Shown: one piece after another, positions 8,296 to 18,000 of the stretch
Position numbering within the stretch: the stretch's first letter is position 1
Layout of the letters: each line of letters begins with the position of its first letter
NCBI GenBank assembly: GCA_001513075.1
Contig: LFSE01000115.1
Span: 25,326-89,325 of the forward strand
DNA: 64,000 nt
Reading direction: 5' to 3'
Source of the DNA: Clostridiales bacterium DTU074
Lineage (GTDB): Bacteria; Bacillota; Clostridia; Caldicoprobacterales; Caldicoprobacteraceae
Translations under genes and position numbers: made by a program
The notes under the pieces: generated by a model
What the model was told of the DNA's origin: nothing
Databases searched by the model: none
The model's input: the letters and a program-made list of their open reading frames with translations, nothing else

Positions 8296-9225
8296 CTAAC
8301 AGCAATTGCAGCAGCACTCAATATGTGCTTTAACCACCTCATCAATTTCAGCTTCATCGTTGGAGGGCATCCTTACATTGCCTATAAGCTCCCACTCCTC
8401 CACATGGCAAAGGGTGGCATCGGGTTCTACCAGGGTTAACGGCGACAAGCTTTCCATCTCCAGCATATAATCAGTAGTATAGGTTTCGTAGGAAACACCG
8501 AAATCGGGATATTTGGCTCCCATTTGATGCATATACCGTTTTATGAACAGATTTCCATGGTTGAAATAAGCCGCCCATCCATCCTCATTATTTATGCCAA
8601 ATTTAATGGGCTGCTTGGTAGCTGGATCCTGCTGCAGAACAATATATTTATCCCCCCAATATATGCGATGGTCATTCATCTTTGAATAGGGCCATAAGGC
8701 AAGAACCCGGTTGCCCAACAAGCCGGTATCCCTCTTGGGCTGGGGAACGATCTCCTTTCCCCCCGGCGCCATCACCGTCAAAGCCCACGCGGAAAACTCA
8801 ACCGGCCATGCATTCCTGTTTGTCAGCCGATGAACAACCCTTACCCTGTCACAGCAGGCAGCCAGGGTGATCTCCATTTCTTTTTCAATCTGTACCCAGG
8901 GTTCAACTTTTTGCTTAACCTTAATCCCATTTTCAATTTTGCACCATTCCACAGGAACATCGTCAGGAATATAGGAACGAGGATTATTTTCGGGGCTGTG
9001 CCATAGCCTATGCCCACCTAATATCTTCCATACCCCCTCCATGGGTTTATCAAGAGGTGTAGTTTCCTCAAGCGCTTCACAAAATTCGTTTTCCTTACCA
9101 AGAAAGCCAAAACGTATTACCCTCGGCCCTACATCCACGGTAACCACTACGTCAACGGAACCGTTGGAGATCTCAACACATTTTCCATACTCCTTGTAGA
9201 CAATTTCCTTAATGCTAATCGCCAC
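8296..9225 (-). CDS. Galactose-mutarotase-like (DUF4380-type) protein with Cys-rich tail
   Basis: About 309 aa, cytoplasmic. The beta-rich sequence with blocks such as GPRVIRFGF, ILGGHRLWHSPEN and WVQIEKEMEI is typical of the aldose-1-epimerase/galactose-mutarotase superfold. The HRLWHSPE block recalls DUF4380-type proteins, for which I know no firm function. I chose GTG at 9225 because GGAAGGAG precedes it; the frame is open to a GTG at 9276. The C-terminus is odd: it ends in ECCCNCC, five cysteines within the last seven residues, which suggests metal binding, disulfide capture or attachment. The gene has its own terminator. Confidence 0.7.
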   Translation of the reverse strand: MAISIKEIVYKEYGKCVEISNGSVDVVVTVDVGPRVIRFGFLGKENEFCEALEETTPLDKPMEGVWKILGGHRLWHSPENNPRSYIPDDVPVEWCKIENGIKVKQKVEPWVQIEKEMEITLAACCDRVRVVHRLTNRNAWPVEFSAWALTVMAPGGKEIVPQPKRDTGLLGNRVLALWPYSKMNDHRIYWGDKYIVLQQDPATKQPIKFGINNEDGWAAYFNHGNLFIKRYMHQMGAKYPDFGVSYETYTTDYMLEMESLSPLTLVEPDATLCHVEEWELIGNVRMPSNDEAEIDEVVKAHIECCCNCC

Positions 9226-9315
9226 GACAAACTTCACTCCTTCCCAGCTTATTATATAATCTATCATTTTCTCCACAGATCATCAAAATCCTGCTTCCAA
9301 ACTCCGTGCACAATA

Positions 9316-10296
9316 TCAGACGTATATTTTTTCTTCCGGCAGATACCGGGCAAGCTGTCGGTACATAAAATCCTTCATCTGCCCATCTTCAGCATAGCTC
9401 ATTACTCCTTTATCCGAATGCATCATGGATTGAGCAAATATGTCGGTATCCAGACGGGATCTGCTAATCCTTTTAAATTGCTCCTTGTTCATACGAAAAA
9501 TTCCTATATTTGCATCAAAGATCCCATCCGCTGGGATGGTTGCGAATACGTTATCCACAAAATCGGCATATATCTTTTGCCAGTTCTTTATTCTGAGCAC
9601 GGGTTCAAAGCACAGCCGGACCTGCCACCCATCCTCCGCAGCAGCTTTTGCGGCCAGCAGCCTTGTTTCAAGGGGCGGCACCTGCCTTTCATAACGCCGT
9701 GCAACCTCCTGGGGAGATACCGACCAGGCTAACACCACCTGTTCAACGGGTTTTAAGCCTCTAATTGCCCCGTAATTAGCGCTTTTAGTCCTAAGTTCAA
9801 TGGTTAGATTTTGTTTCCTGCCTGCAAACTCTATCCATTTGGAAGCATAAGGCACTATGCCTTCCAATGCCAAAAGATCGGTGTCATAGGATATGCAAAG
9901 GTACAAACTGCCGTACTCAAGGCATTTTCCCACAGCTTCAAAAAAGTCCCCTATATTCACAAATACCACAATATTGGCCGAGTTATAAAGGCCTTGTAAA
10001 TAGCAGTAATCGCAATCATAAAGACAGTTTAGGACACATGAAGCGTAATAAAAATCATCATTCCCAAAATCCTCACAAACCTCGGGGCCCTGATAAAGAA
10101 AGGGTTCCTGTTTCACGGCCAGGATCAGTTTTGGCGAATCCTTTTGCCGCCTGTAATCCTGATGCGGTCTGTTGAACACATCTTTATAATGCTGTATCTC
10201 CACCTTAACCGCCCGGGGAAAACGTTCCAAAATATAGCCGGTAACCGGATGGGATAAAGCCTTTTGCTCCACGTATATGTGTGAGAACTTATTCAT
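9316..10296 (-). CDS. splB: Spore photoproduct lyase (radical SAM)
   Basis: A 326-aa protein close to the usual SplB length. The radical-SAM cluster motif is the SPL type CX3CX2C at C91, C95 and C98 (CLYDCDYCYLQ). C134 (in YLCISYDTD) aligns with the conserved hydrogen-donor cysteine of Bacillus SplB. The enzyme reverses the 5-thyminyl-5,6-dihydrothymine UV lesion in germinating spores using SAM. The chosen ATG lies in ATGAATAA, overlapping the stop of the upstream nucleosidase gene by 8 nt, so translation is probably coupled. The gene implies a spore-forming host. Confidence 0.92.
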   Translation of the reverse strand: MNKFSHIYVEQKALSHPVTGYILERFPRAVKVEIQHYKDVFNRPHQDYRRQKDSPKLILAVKQEPFLYQGPEVCEDFGNDDFYYASCVLNCLYDCDYCYLQGLYNSANIVVFVNIGDFFEAVGKCLEYGSLYLCISYDTDLLALEGIVPYASKWIEFAGRKQNLTIELRTKSANYGAIRGLKPVEQVVLAWSVSPQEVARRYERQVPPLETRLLAAKAAAEDGWQVRLCFEPVLRIKNWQKIYADFVDNVFATIPADGIFDANIGIFRMNKEQFKRISRSRLDTDIFAQSMMHSDKGVMSYAEDGQMKDFMYRQLARYLPEEKIYV

Positions 10297-11134
10297 CAGT
10301 GAGTATCCTTTTGATTCTCTCAAAGGCTTTCCTCCCTTCTGCCTTTATCTTAACCTCTTCCACTACAATATCCGAGAGATCAGGCAACGGTTTACCGGCC
10401 CTGAGCTTGTATCTGCGAGCCAGCTCGACAAGTTGATGTCCCTGAGTTACGGTAAGACGCAGCCGTTTTTTAATATCTTCCAGCTGCCCCAGTTCATCAT
10501 CAGAGAAAATCGGTTCATTGGGTTTACAATATATTTCAATCTGTTCCAGGAAACCATCAATCTTATCCATGGCCTCAGTTATCAAGCCGACAATCTCGCT
10601 TTTGTCGAAGTTGTCTGCCTCCAGATAGTCCCCTATAATTTTTATTATATATATCTGGTGGGGAGACAAAAATTTGGATGCCGCCTGAAAAAAACCTGAA
10701 GCCTCCATGTCCACAAAATCGGCGCAAAGCTGGATTTGACCACTGTCAACGTCCTTCTGCCTTACAAGCCGGTTATGAGTTGCAATACTGCCTTCTACGA
10801 AGGGGTGCTCCAATAATATGTCGGGATAATACTCCCTCCCGGTTTCATAATCCACAATTCTATGTATCAGAACCGGGGTTCCAATGGAATGTTTTTGGCT
10901 TGCGGCACCGCATACCCCGATATTTACGATGGCTACACCCTGATCGGTATTCACCCCGGCAAGCAGATAGGTGGTGGCTATTGCCGATGCCATCTTTCCA
11001 ATGCCGCTCACAATCAGGTACATGCCATTTCCCTTAAACAGCGGGAAAAACTTGCAGCCGTCATCACGCTTCAGCTTGTGTCTTTCAACTATAGGCCTGG
11101 CTTCCCATGGCAAAGCCGCCACAACATAGATCAC
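10289..11134 (-). CDS. MTA/SAH-nucleosidase-like phosphorylase superfamily protein
   Basis: A 281-aa protein. The N-terminal two thirds resemble the PNP/UDP phosphorylase fold: MIYVVAALPWEARP, SGIGKMASA, VNIGVCGAA and the active-site block VDMEASGFFQAA, where the ME pair binds the nucleoside ribose. The C-terminal ~90 residues (helical, with basic LELARRYKLR-like stretches) are an extension with no assignment. Placed between endonuclease Q and spore photoproduct lyase, it could clear the 5'-deoxyadenosine or MTA made by radical-SAM chemistry; that link is inferred. It starts 12 bp after the endonuclease gene. Confidence 0.8.
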   Translation of the reverse strand: MIYVVAALPWEARPIVERHKLKRDDGCKFFPLFKGNGMYLIVSGIGKMASAIATTYLLAGVNTDQGVAIVNIGVCGAASQKHSIGTPVLIHRIVDYETGREYYPDILLEHPFVEGSIATHNRLVRQKDVDSGQIQLCADFVDMEASGFFQAASKFLSPHQIYIIKIIGDYLEADNFDKSEIVGLITEAMDKIDGFLEQIEIYCKPNEPIFSDDELGQLEDIKKRLRLTVTQGHQLVELARRYKLRAGKPLPDLSDIVVEEVKIKAEGRKAFERIKRILTDE

Positions 11135-11146
11135 ATACCATCCTCC

Positions 11147-12349
11147 TCAATCCATAACTCTACCGTATATTCCTCCGCCACCGTGCATTATTTTGAGCTT
11201 TCCCTCCCGCCCTTTTTTTATCATGTCCGCTATTGACCGGGATACCACCCTGCTCAGCTCTTCGCCTTTAACCTTGTGCAGAATATTCATTTCACTTCCG
11301 AACTCGTTAATAAGCCTGTCAATAGTTTTGGGGCCCACCCCCGGCAAAAAATTCAGCGGAACCTGATAATGATAGGGAGGACGAATTTCTTGATGAAAAC
11401 CACCCTTTATCCTCTCTCTGCCTTGAGCCCGATCGCCAATTGTCTCAAGACGGTCTCTAACCCCCACAACTACTCTGTGTTTTGGGTTATTGGGACACTT
11501 AAGCACAGGAGGAGGCTCTTGAACAATTCCCTTACACTTCAGGCAGAAGGTCCTATGATATTTCCCCAGCTTCGGATCAAGCCCGTAATTGGCAACAATT
11601 CCCCTTCCGTCCTCCCCCTTTAATGCCTTGATCACTTCTTCAAAATTCAAGGCAGCAAGCCTCATGATGTTGTATTCCCTTCCCATCTTGATCAGCGAAT
11701 GGGCATCCGAATTGCTGGTAAATGCCTTTGTATCCAATTCGGACAGCAGGCCTGCCATCTGAGTATCGGCGCTCAGTCCCAGTTCTATTGCCGGAATCCT
11801 GCTGAAGGCTCTGTCATCAAAGATGGTGTGCAGGCTGTGGGTACAGCTGCCGTAAAAACCCTTGTAGGGAGTAAAGACATGAGCAGGCATGAGGAAACCG
11901 CCAAGAGAATCTACTATATCAAAAAGCTGCTGTCCCGACAGCTGGCTGACCATGGAATTCTCCGGCAGATTAGTCATATGCCTGTCCATTATAAATGAAA
12001 ACTCCTTGAGTTGGGGTAACCGGGGGAAGAATACCAGCGAATGGGCACGGCATCCGCTTTCCTCCCGGGTTTCGATTTCAGACCCCAGCAGGATCACCAG
12101 GTCATCCCTGTAACTCATACCACCCTCAGGCAGTTCCTCAAGCTGTCCCTGCCTCAGCAGCTCCTCTATATCTCTTATAATCCAGGGGGATACGCAGTCC
12201 GCCATACCAATGATGTTGATTCCCTTACGATACCGGGCCTCATGGGCAATGTTGGCAAATGTAAGATTACGAGCGGTACCGCCCTTGACAAACCTTCCAT
12301 CGGAGGACCTCCCAACATGGACGTGCAGGTCAACATAATATTCCCTCAT
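11147..12349 (-). CDS. Endonuclease Q-like PHP-domain protein (TIGR00375 family)
   Basis: A 400-aa protein. The N-terminal PHP metal site is visible as DLHVHVGRSSDG (residues 7-18), with later motifs GSEIETRE and SNSDAHS. A zinc-finger-like segment follows (CLKCKG ... LKCPNNPKH, about residues 270-295), then a helix-hairpin-helix (PGVGPKTIDRL, about 338-348). This is the architecture of EndoQ, which nicks DNA 5' of deaminated bases such as hypoxanthine, uracil and xanthine. It is known mainly from Thermococcales archaea and some bacteria. It heads an operon with a nucleosidase and spore photoproduct lyase, supporting a role in DNA repair. GGAGAAGGAG precedes the ATG. Confidence 0.85.
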   Translation of the reverse strand: MREYYVDLHVHVGRSSDGRFVKGGTARNLTFANIAHEARYRKGINIIGMADCVSPWIIRDIEELLRQGQLEELPEGGMSYRDDLVILLGSEIETREESGCRAHSLVFFPRLPQLKEFSFIMDRHMTNLPENSMVSQLSGQQLFDIVDSLGGFLMPAHVFTPYKGFYGSCTHSLHTIFDDRAFSRIPAIELGLSADTQMAGLLSELDTKAFTSNSDAHSLIKMGREYNIMRLAALNFEEVIKALKGEDGRGIVANYGLDPKLGKYHRTFCLKCKGIVQEPPPVLKCPNNPKHRVVVGVRDRLETIGDRAQGRERIKGGFHQEIRPPYHYQVPLNFLPGVGPKTIDRLINEFGSEMNILHKVKGEELSRVVSRSIADMIKKGREGKLKIMHGGGGIYGRVMD

Positions 12350-12453
12350 TATTTCGCTACTCCTTCTCCTGCATATCGTCTATTCCGTCTTATTTTACCT
12401 CTTTTATCGTTTCTGAATCCATGTCCGCTGACATTTAGAGATCGAATCGCACA

Positions 12454-12468
12454 TCAAAGCGCTTTACA
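12454..12468. promoter_or_regulatory. Possible CcpA-type cre site
   Basis: TCAAAGCGCTTTACA contains the palindrome AAAGCGCTTT, the core of catabolite-responsive elements. It is upstream of the repair operon, where catabolite control would be unexpected; it may be fortuitous. Confidence 0.25.
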
Positions 12469-12532
12469 ATCTCTATCGCCCTTCAATAGAGTACACCATA
12501 CAATACTGATAAGATACATCAGCAAGGGCCGT

Positions 12533-13162
12533 TCACTCTTCAGCGCCCAGCAATACTCTTACCGGAGCCCCTCCCGCTCCCTTGATCTTCATGGGCAGGC
12601 ATAGCAGGTAATACATACCCGGCTCCACATCAGACAGATCGACTCCTTCCAGTGCTATTATATCGTTTCCTAAAATTATATGGTGAACATCCTTTGTGTC
12701 CCCGTAAGGCCCTATTGAAAAATAGTCGATGCCCACCAGCCTTATCCCCCGATCCACCAACCAACGGGCAGCTTGGACAGATAAAGCCACATAATCCTTG
12801 TGAAATTCCCTGTCGTGGAGCCACTTGGAGTTGCTGGTCTTTATAAGCAACCTTTTTATTCCGGGAGCCACGGCTTGCTTCAGAGCTTCCAAATCCACAT
12901 GCACCCCTGTCGAGGGCACCTCCACCACCTGACAGGGACCGATGAGCACATTCAAATCCAAATCCTCAATCCTCTTTCCATCGGCTATAAAGTGATAGGG
13001 GGCATCCAGATGGGTACCAAAGTGTACGCTTGATTCAATGGTAGACACATTGGCATTGGAACCCTTTCCTATTTCGCGGGTTACGCGATGGGCAAAGGGA
13101 GTATCCCCCGGCCAGCTTGGACGGCCTTCCTCCATGGGCAAGGTAACATCAATCCATTTCAT
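12533..13162 (-). CDS. Cyclase / kynurenine formamidase-like metal hydrolase
   Basis: A 209-aa cytoplasmic protein of the cyclase family. The metal-binding signature HFGTHLDAPYH spans residues 47-57 (H47, H51, D53 and H57 are the expected ligands), and the N-terminal DVTLPMEEGRPSWPGD is typical. Members hydrolyse N-formylkynurenine, isatin or other small amides, so the substrate cannot be fixed here. No tryptophan-catabolic genes are nearby. The start has AGGAGGG at good distance. It appears to be transcribed alone. Confidence 0.85.
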   Translation of the reverse strand: MKWIDVTLPMEEGRPSWPGDTPFAHRVTREIGKGSNANVSTIESSVHFGTHLDAPYHFIADGKRIEDLDLNVLIGPCQVVEVPSTGVHVDLEALKQAVAPGIKRLLIKTSNSKWLHDREFHKDYVALSVQAARWLVDRGIRLVGIDYFSIGPYGDTKDVHHIILGNDIIALEGVDLSDVEPGMYYLLCLPMKIKGAGGAPVRVLLGAEE

Positions 13163-13315
13163 GGGTGTTTCCCTCCTACATTTTTTATTCCCCTATAATT
13201 GTTAAAGCTCACTTTTTATATATAATCAATCAAAGGCATTGTCAAGGCTCTTGTCAGTACCGGCTTCATTTAAGCAAGTCATATTAATGCTCGTGCTTTT
13301 TTTGAATAAATGCAA

Positions 13316-14071
13316 TCATACACAGGTAAACGCACCATCTATGATGATATCCGCACCCGTTGTAAAAGACGAAGCATCGCTGGCAAGATAAATCACAGCA
13401 CCCAGCAGCTCTTCAGGTTTTCCCATTCTCCTGGCAACAGACAGATCAAGCCATGTCTTTTTCCATTCATCCGGAGCAGATAATGTCATTGCTGTAGATA
13501 TATACCCGGGGCTTATACAATTTACCCTAACATTATAGGGCATCCATTCAACTGCCAGTGATTTTGTAAGCTGAATCACTCCGGCTTTCGATGCATTGTA
13601 TGCACATTGAGGCTGTGGAATGTTGACAATATGAGCTGACATTGAAGCTGTATTTATTATGGAGCCGCCTCCCTGCTTGATCATAACTCTCCCGACTGCT
13701 TGAGCCACCAAAAAAACGGCTGTCAAGTTGACGTCTATGACTCTACACCACGATTCGTAAGACATTTCCTCAGCCTTTTCATTAATGCAAATACCTGCAT
13801 TGTTAAAGCATATATCTATTCTTCCGAATTCTTCAACTACTTCTCGCACCATAGCCGAAACCTGATCGGGCTTTGTTACATCAGTTTTTATTGCAATTAC
13901 TTTTACCCCTGCTTGTTTAATCTTTTCTGCTGTTTTTTTTGCTTCATCAATGTCGATATCAACTATTGCCACATCCGCTCCTGCTTTAGCAAATCCCTCT
14001 GCAATGCTTTTCCCGATTCCTCTCGCACCACCTGTGACGATTGCCTTTTTTCCCCTGATATCAAAATTCAT
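13316..14071 (-). CDS. Short-chain dehydrogenase/reductase
   Basis: A 251-aa classical SDR. The NAD(P)-binding TGGARGIG spans residues 13-20, NNAG occurs at 90-93, and the catalytic triad is S143, Y158 and K162 (YNASK). D38 after the second strand (VDID) suggests preference for NAD(H). Closest in feel to glucose or 3-oxoacyl dehydrogenases; substrate unknown. AAGGGGGG precedes the ATG. A 106-aa gene lies 52 bp upstream on the same strand, so the two may form an operon. Confidence 0.9.
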   Translation of the reverse strand: MNFDIRGKKAIVTGGARGIGKSIAEGFAKAGADVAIVDIDIDEAKKTAEKIKQAGVKVIAIKTDVTKPDQVSAMVREVVEEFGRIDICFNNAGICINEKAEEMSYESWCRVIDVNLTAVFLVAQAVGRVMIKQGGGSIINTASMSAHIVNIPQPQCAYNASKAGVIQLTKSLAVEWMPYNVRVNCISPGYISTAMTLSAPDEWKKTWLDLSVARRMGKPEELLGAVIYLASDASSFTTGADIIIDGAFTCV

Positions 14072-14123
14072 ACAAATCCCCCCTTATTACTAAATAATTA
14101 TTTAGCTATTTGCAATCCTTATA

Positions 14124-14444
14124 TCAATCCTGGCTTCGTTCAGCTTCAAATTCCCTTAACTTTTTGCACAGTTCTACTGCCTCCTGTTTATTTGATGCGT
14201 TTACCTCAATAACCACATGGGCTGATTTTGGACAATTATTCACCCATTCGGGTATCAATCCGTAAATCTCGCCTTTTTCTACCATTGTATACATATGCCA
14301 ATGACATACGCTATCACCAAAAACCTTACCCACCTGATGAGGTAAATCCCCATTATAATTTATCAATACAATTGTCCTTTGGTTTGTATTTGTGTCCATG
14401 AAAACCAGCCATTTCTTTTTGCGTTTATCTACAGTTGTAGCCAT
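14124..14444 (-). CDS. Hypothetical protein, 106 aa
   Basis: I do not recognise this protein. It is soluble, begins with a lysine-rich patch (KRKKKWLVFMD), contains three cysteines and a VCHWHMY segment, and ends with an alpha-helical stretch (NKQEAVELCKKLREFEAE). The strong GAAGGAGG ribosome binding site and its position just upstream of the SDR gene support it being real. The predicted pattern (strand-rich middle, helix at the end) could be a small alpha/beta domain. No function is proposed. Confidence 0.65.
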   Translation of the reverse strand: MATTVDKRKKKWLVFMDTNTNQRTIVLINYNGDLPHQVGKVFGDSVCHWHMYTMVEKGEIYGLIPEWVNNCPKSAHVVIEVNASNKQEAVELCKKLREFEAERSQD

Positions 14445-15040
14445 ATTGAAGTTCCTCCTTCATTTTCTGTAGGACGGTTTCGTATGATAAACGTCATATA
14501 ACGGCAGCAGGTTAATTATATATTATTAATTGCCCCAAACCATAGACTGGACACCTTCTCTTCCAACAAAACTCAATATATTACCTTCTTCTGAAAGTAC
14601 AAATCGCAAAAGATAGCTATTGCTGTTGCATGAGAAGTGTATTTCTGCCCAGGATACTCTAGAATACTGTTACAACCCATATATACAAAAGAGAATATTG
14701 CAGTGCATACTTAAGAAGATCACAACTTCAATAAATACAGTATAGCAAAGATTTACTGAATCATGGCTCTGTGGATATCAACAGGTAAACATATTATGAC
14801 TCAGATCATTAGATACGATTACATTTTAACATAATTCCATATCAAAATACCATTTTATTTATAATTAGTTTACATATTTATTTCAAAGCAAGCCAACATA
14901 TACTATTGTACACAAACCATTAACCGTGTGCATTCATTAATGAGACAAGAAATGGGATTTTTGCGACATTTTATATGATCGAACACATATGGATTGCTAA
15001 TGCAGACCATCATCGCCAGGCTGTTACTAATTCCGGGCAT
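14445..15040. other. AT-rich gene-free stretch of about 600 bp
   Basis: No ORF with a convincing start or ribosome binding site, and no recognisable RNA, was found. Read leftward, 14526-14675 is open for about 48 codons with protein-like content (VSWAEIHF ... VLSEEGNILSFVGREG) but no start, possibly a decayed gene end. The rest is AT-rich and may hold promoters for the 106-aa gene. Confidence 0.4.
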
Positions 15041-15063
15041 AAAAAAACGGGGCAAAAAGCCCC
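15041..15063 (-). terminator. Terminator after ileS
   Basis: Read leftward: GGGGC, TTTTT, GCCCC, G, then seven T. It lies just past the ileS stop. Confidence 0.85.
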
Positions 15064-15075
15064 ATTTAAAGCCAT

Positions 15076-18000
15076 TTATTTTCTTACAACCGTTAAGGTT
15101 ACCCTCTCGTCATTTATGTTCCATTCCTTTGTATAACCGTCAGCCTTGCCCTCAGCAATTTGAGTGGCAAGCACTTCCTCGGCAATTTCTTCTTTGTTCC
15201 TTTCAATTATACGACCAATCCTGTCGTTGTCGAAGTAGTACAGATGAATTCTGTCCTGAACCTCAAAGCCTGCTTCCTTACGCATGTTCTGAACCTTGCT
15301 GACTATCTCCCGCACAAAGCCCTCTTCCACCAGCTCTTCGGTAAGATTGGTATCAAGTGCAACCGTTATATCCCTGTTGCTCTCAACCACAAAGCCTTCC
15401 CTGTGGCCGGTCTCTATTAACACGTCCTCCTCGGCAAGTTCAATCGTTCGATCTTCAACTGTAAGTCGAACGGGTTGTCCGTTTCTAAACGTCTGCAGCG
15501 CCTTTTTCCCATCCAACTCCCTTAAAGCTTGAGTGAGCTTGGGCAACAATCTGCCGTACCTCGGCCCAAGGGTTTTAAGCTGGGGTTTTATGGTCACCAC
15601 CGTAAAATCATCAATATCTTCGGTAAACACCAGCTCCTTAACGTTGAGCTCATCCTTTACCAGTTCCACAAACATATCCGGCAGGGTTTGACCGAGCTTT
15701 ACATACATGGTCTTAAGAGGCTGGCGTATCTTTATATTGGCCGTATTGCGGCAGGCCCGCCCCATCGTCACCAGCTTAAGCACAACATCCATATTTTTCT
15801 CCAGCTCTTCATCTATCCAGCTGGCATCCGACCGGGGATAGTCGCACAGGTGTACGCTCTCAGGTGCATCTGGCTGTATGCTTCTTACCAGATTGTCATA
15901 TATCTCCTCGGTCATAAAGGGTACAAACGGTGCCGCCAATTTGGCCAGTTCCACCAGAACAGTATACAGGGTCATATAGGCATTTATCTTGTCCTGGGGC
16001 ATCTCCTTCTGCCAGAAGCGTTCACGGCTTCGTCTTACGTACCAGTTGCTTAGTTCATCCACAAAATCCTGTATCCCTCTGGCCGCCTCGGTTATCCGAT
16101 ATCGGTTGAGATTGTCATCCACAAAGGCTGTGAGGGAATGCAGCCTTGACAGTATCCACCGATCCATAACCGACAGCTTGTCATAATCCAGCGAATACTG
16201 GGTCGGATTGAATTTATCGATATTGGCATATAGCACAAAGAAAGCATAGGTATTCCAAAGGGTAGCCATAAACCTTCTCTGGGACTCGCTGACCGCTTCC
16301 TCGTAAAAACGGCTGGGCAGCCACGGCGCACTGCTGGTATAGAAGTACCACCGCACTGCATCGGCTCCCAATTTATCCAGCACTACCCAGGGATCCACCA
16401 CATTGCCCTTATGCTTGCTCATCTTCTGCCCATCCTTATCCAACACATGGCCGAGAACTATAACGTTTTTGTAGGACGGCTGATCAAACAGCAGGGTGGA
16501 AATTGCCAGCAGGGTATAAAACCATCCCCGAGTCTGATCCACAGCCTCGCTTATAAAATCGGCCGGAAAGTTCTCGTGAAACAGCTCCTGGTTTTCAAAG
16601 GGATAGTGCCACTGGGCAAAAGGCATGGAGCCCGAGTCAAACCAGCAGTCGATGACTTCCGGGACCCTCTGCATCTTACCCTTCTGACATTCGGGACACC
16701 TTAAAAATACCCGATCTATATACGGCTTATGAAGTTCTATGTCTTCAGGGACATCTAGGCCCATCTCCTTAAGCTCGGCTATGCTCCCCACCACATGGCG
16801 GTAGCCGCATTCGCATTCCCATATAGGCAGTGGAGTCCCCCAATACCGCTCACGGCTCAAACCCCAGTCCACAACATTCTCAAGGAAATTTCCAAAACGC
16901 CCTTCCTTGACGTTTTCAGGGAGCCAGTTGATCTGGCGGTTATTCTTTAACAGCTGTTCCCTAACGGCTGTCATTTTAATAAACCAGGTATCCCTTGCAT
17001 AATAAAGCAGGGGAGTATCGCATCTCCAACAGAACGGATAGGAGTGCTGATAATCCGCAACAGCATATATAAGGTTTCGCTGTTCAAGGTTTTTGATTAT
17101 TTCGGGGTCCGCATCCTTCACAAATACCCCTTTCCATGGTTCAGCCGCTTCCACGAACTTTCCTTCACTGTCCACCAGCTGTACAAAAGGCAGATCGTAT
17201 ATTCTTCCAACCCTTGCGTCATCCTCACCAAAAGCAGGTGCGGTATGAACTATGCCGGTGCCCTCCGTCAATGTAACAAAATCGTCAGCCACCACATAAT
17301 AGGCCTTCTTGTCCGTTTTAGCAAAATTGAACAAGGGCTCGTACTCAATCCCCACCAGTTGGTCACCGGTCATTCGAGCAAGCACCTCATATTCCTCTTT
17401 AAGCACACTTGGTGCAAGAGCCTCCGCCAGGATGTATACCTCATCTCCACACCTTACCTTTACATAACTTTCCTTTCCGTTAACGGTAAGGGCCACGTTG
17501 GAAGGCAGGGTCCACGGAGTGGTGGTCCAGGCCATGAGGAAGGTTTGCTGTTCTCCTCTGACCTTGAACTTAACGTAAATGGAAGGATCGGTAACTTCTT
17601 TGTACCCCTGAGCTACTTCGTGGCTCGACAGAGGGGTGCCGCAGCGGGGGCAATAGGGAACGATCTTATGACCCTTATACAGGAGCCCTTTATCCCATAT
17701 CTTTTTAAGCGCCCACCAGACCGATTCAATGTACTCGTTATAGTACGTAACGTAGGGGTTCTCCATATCGGCCCAAAATGCCACCCTCTCGCTCATCTTC
17801 TCCCATTCCTGCTTGTATTTCCATACGCTTTCCTTACACCTGTGTATAAATGGCTCCACTCCGTACTTTTCAATTTCAGGCTTGCCGTTTATCCCCAGCT
17901 CCTTTTCAACTTCCAGCTCTACAGGAAGCCCATGGGTGTCCCAGCCCGCTTTCCGAAGCACTTTGTATCCCTTCATGGTCTTGTAGCGGGGTATAATATC

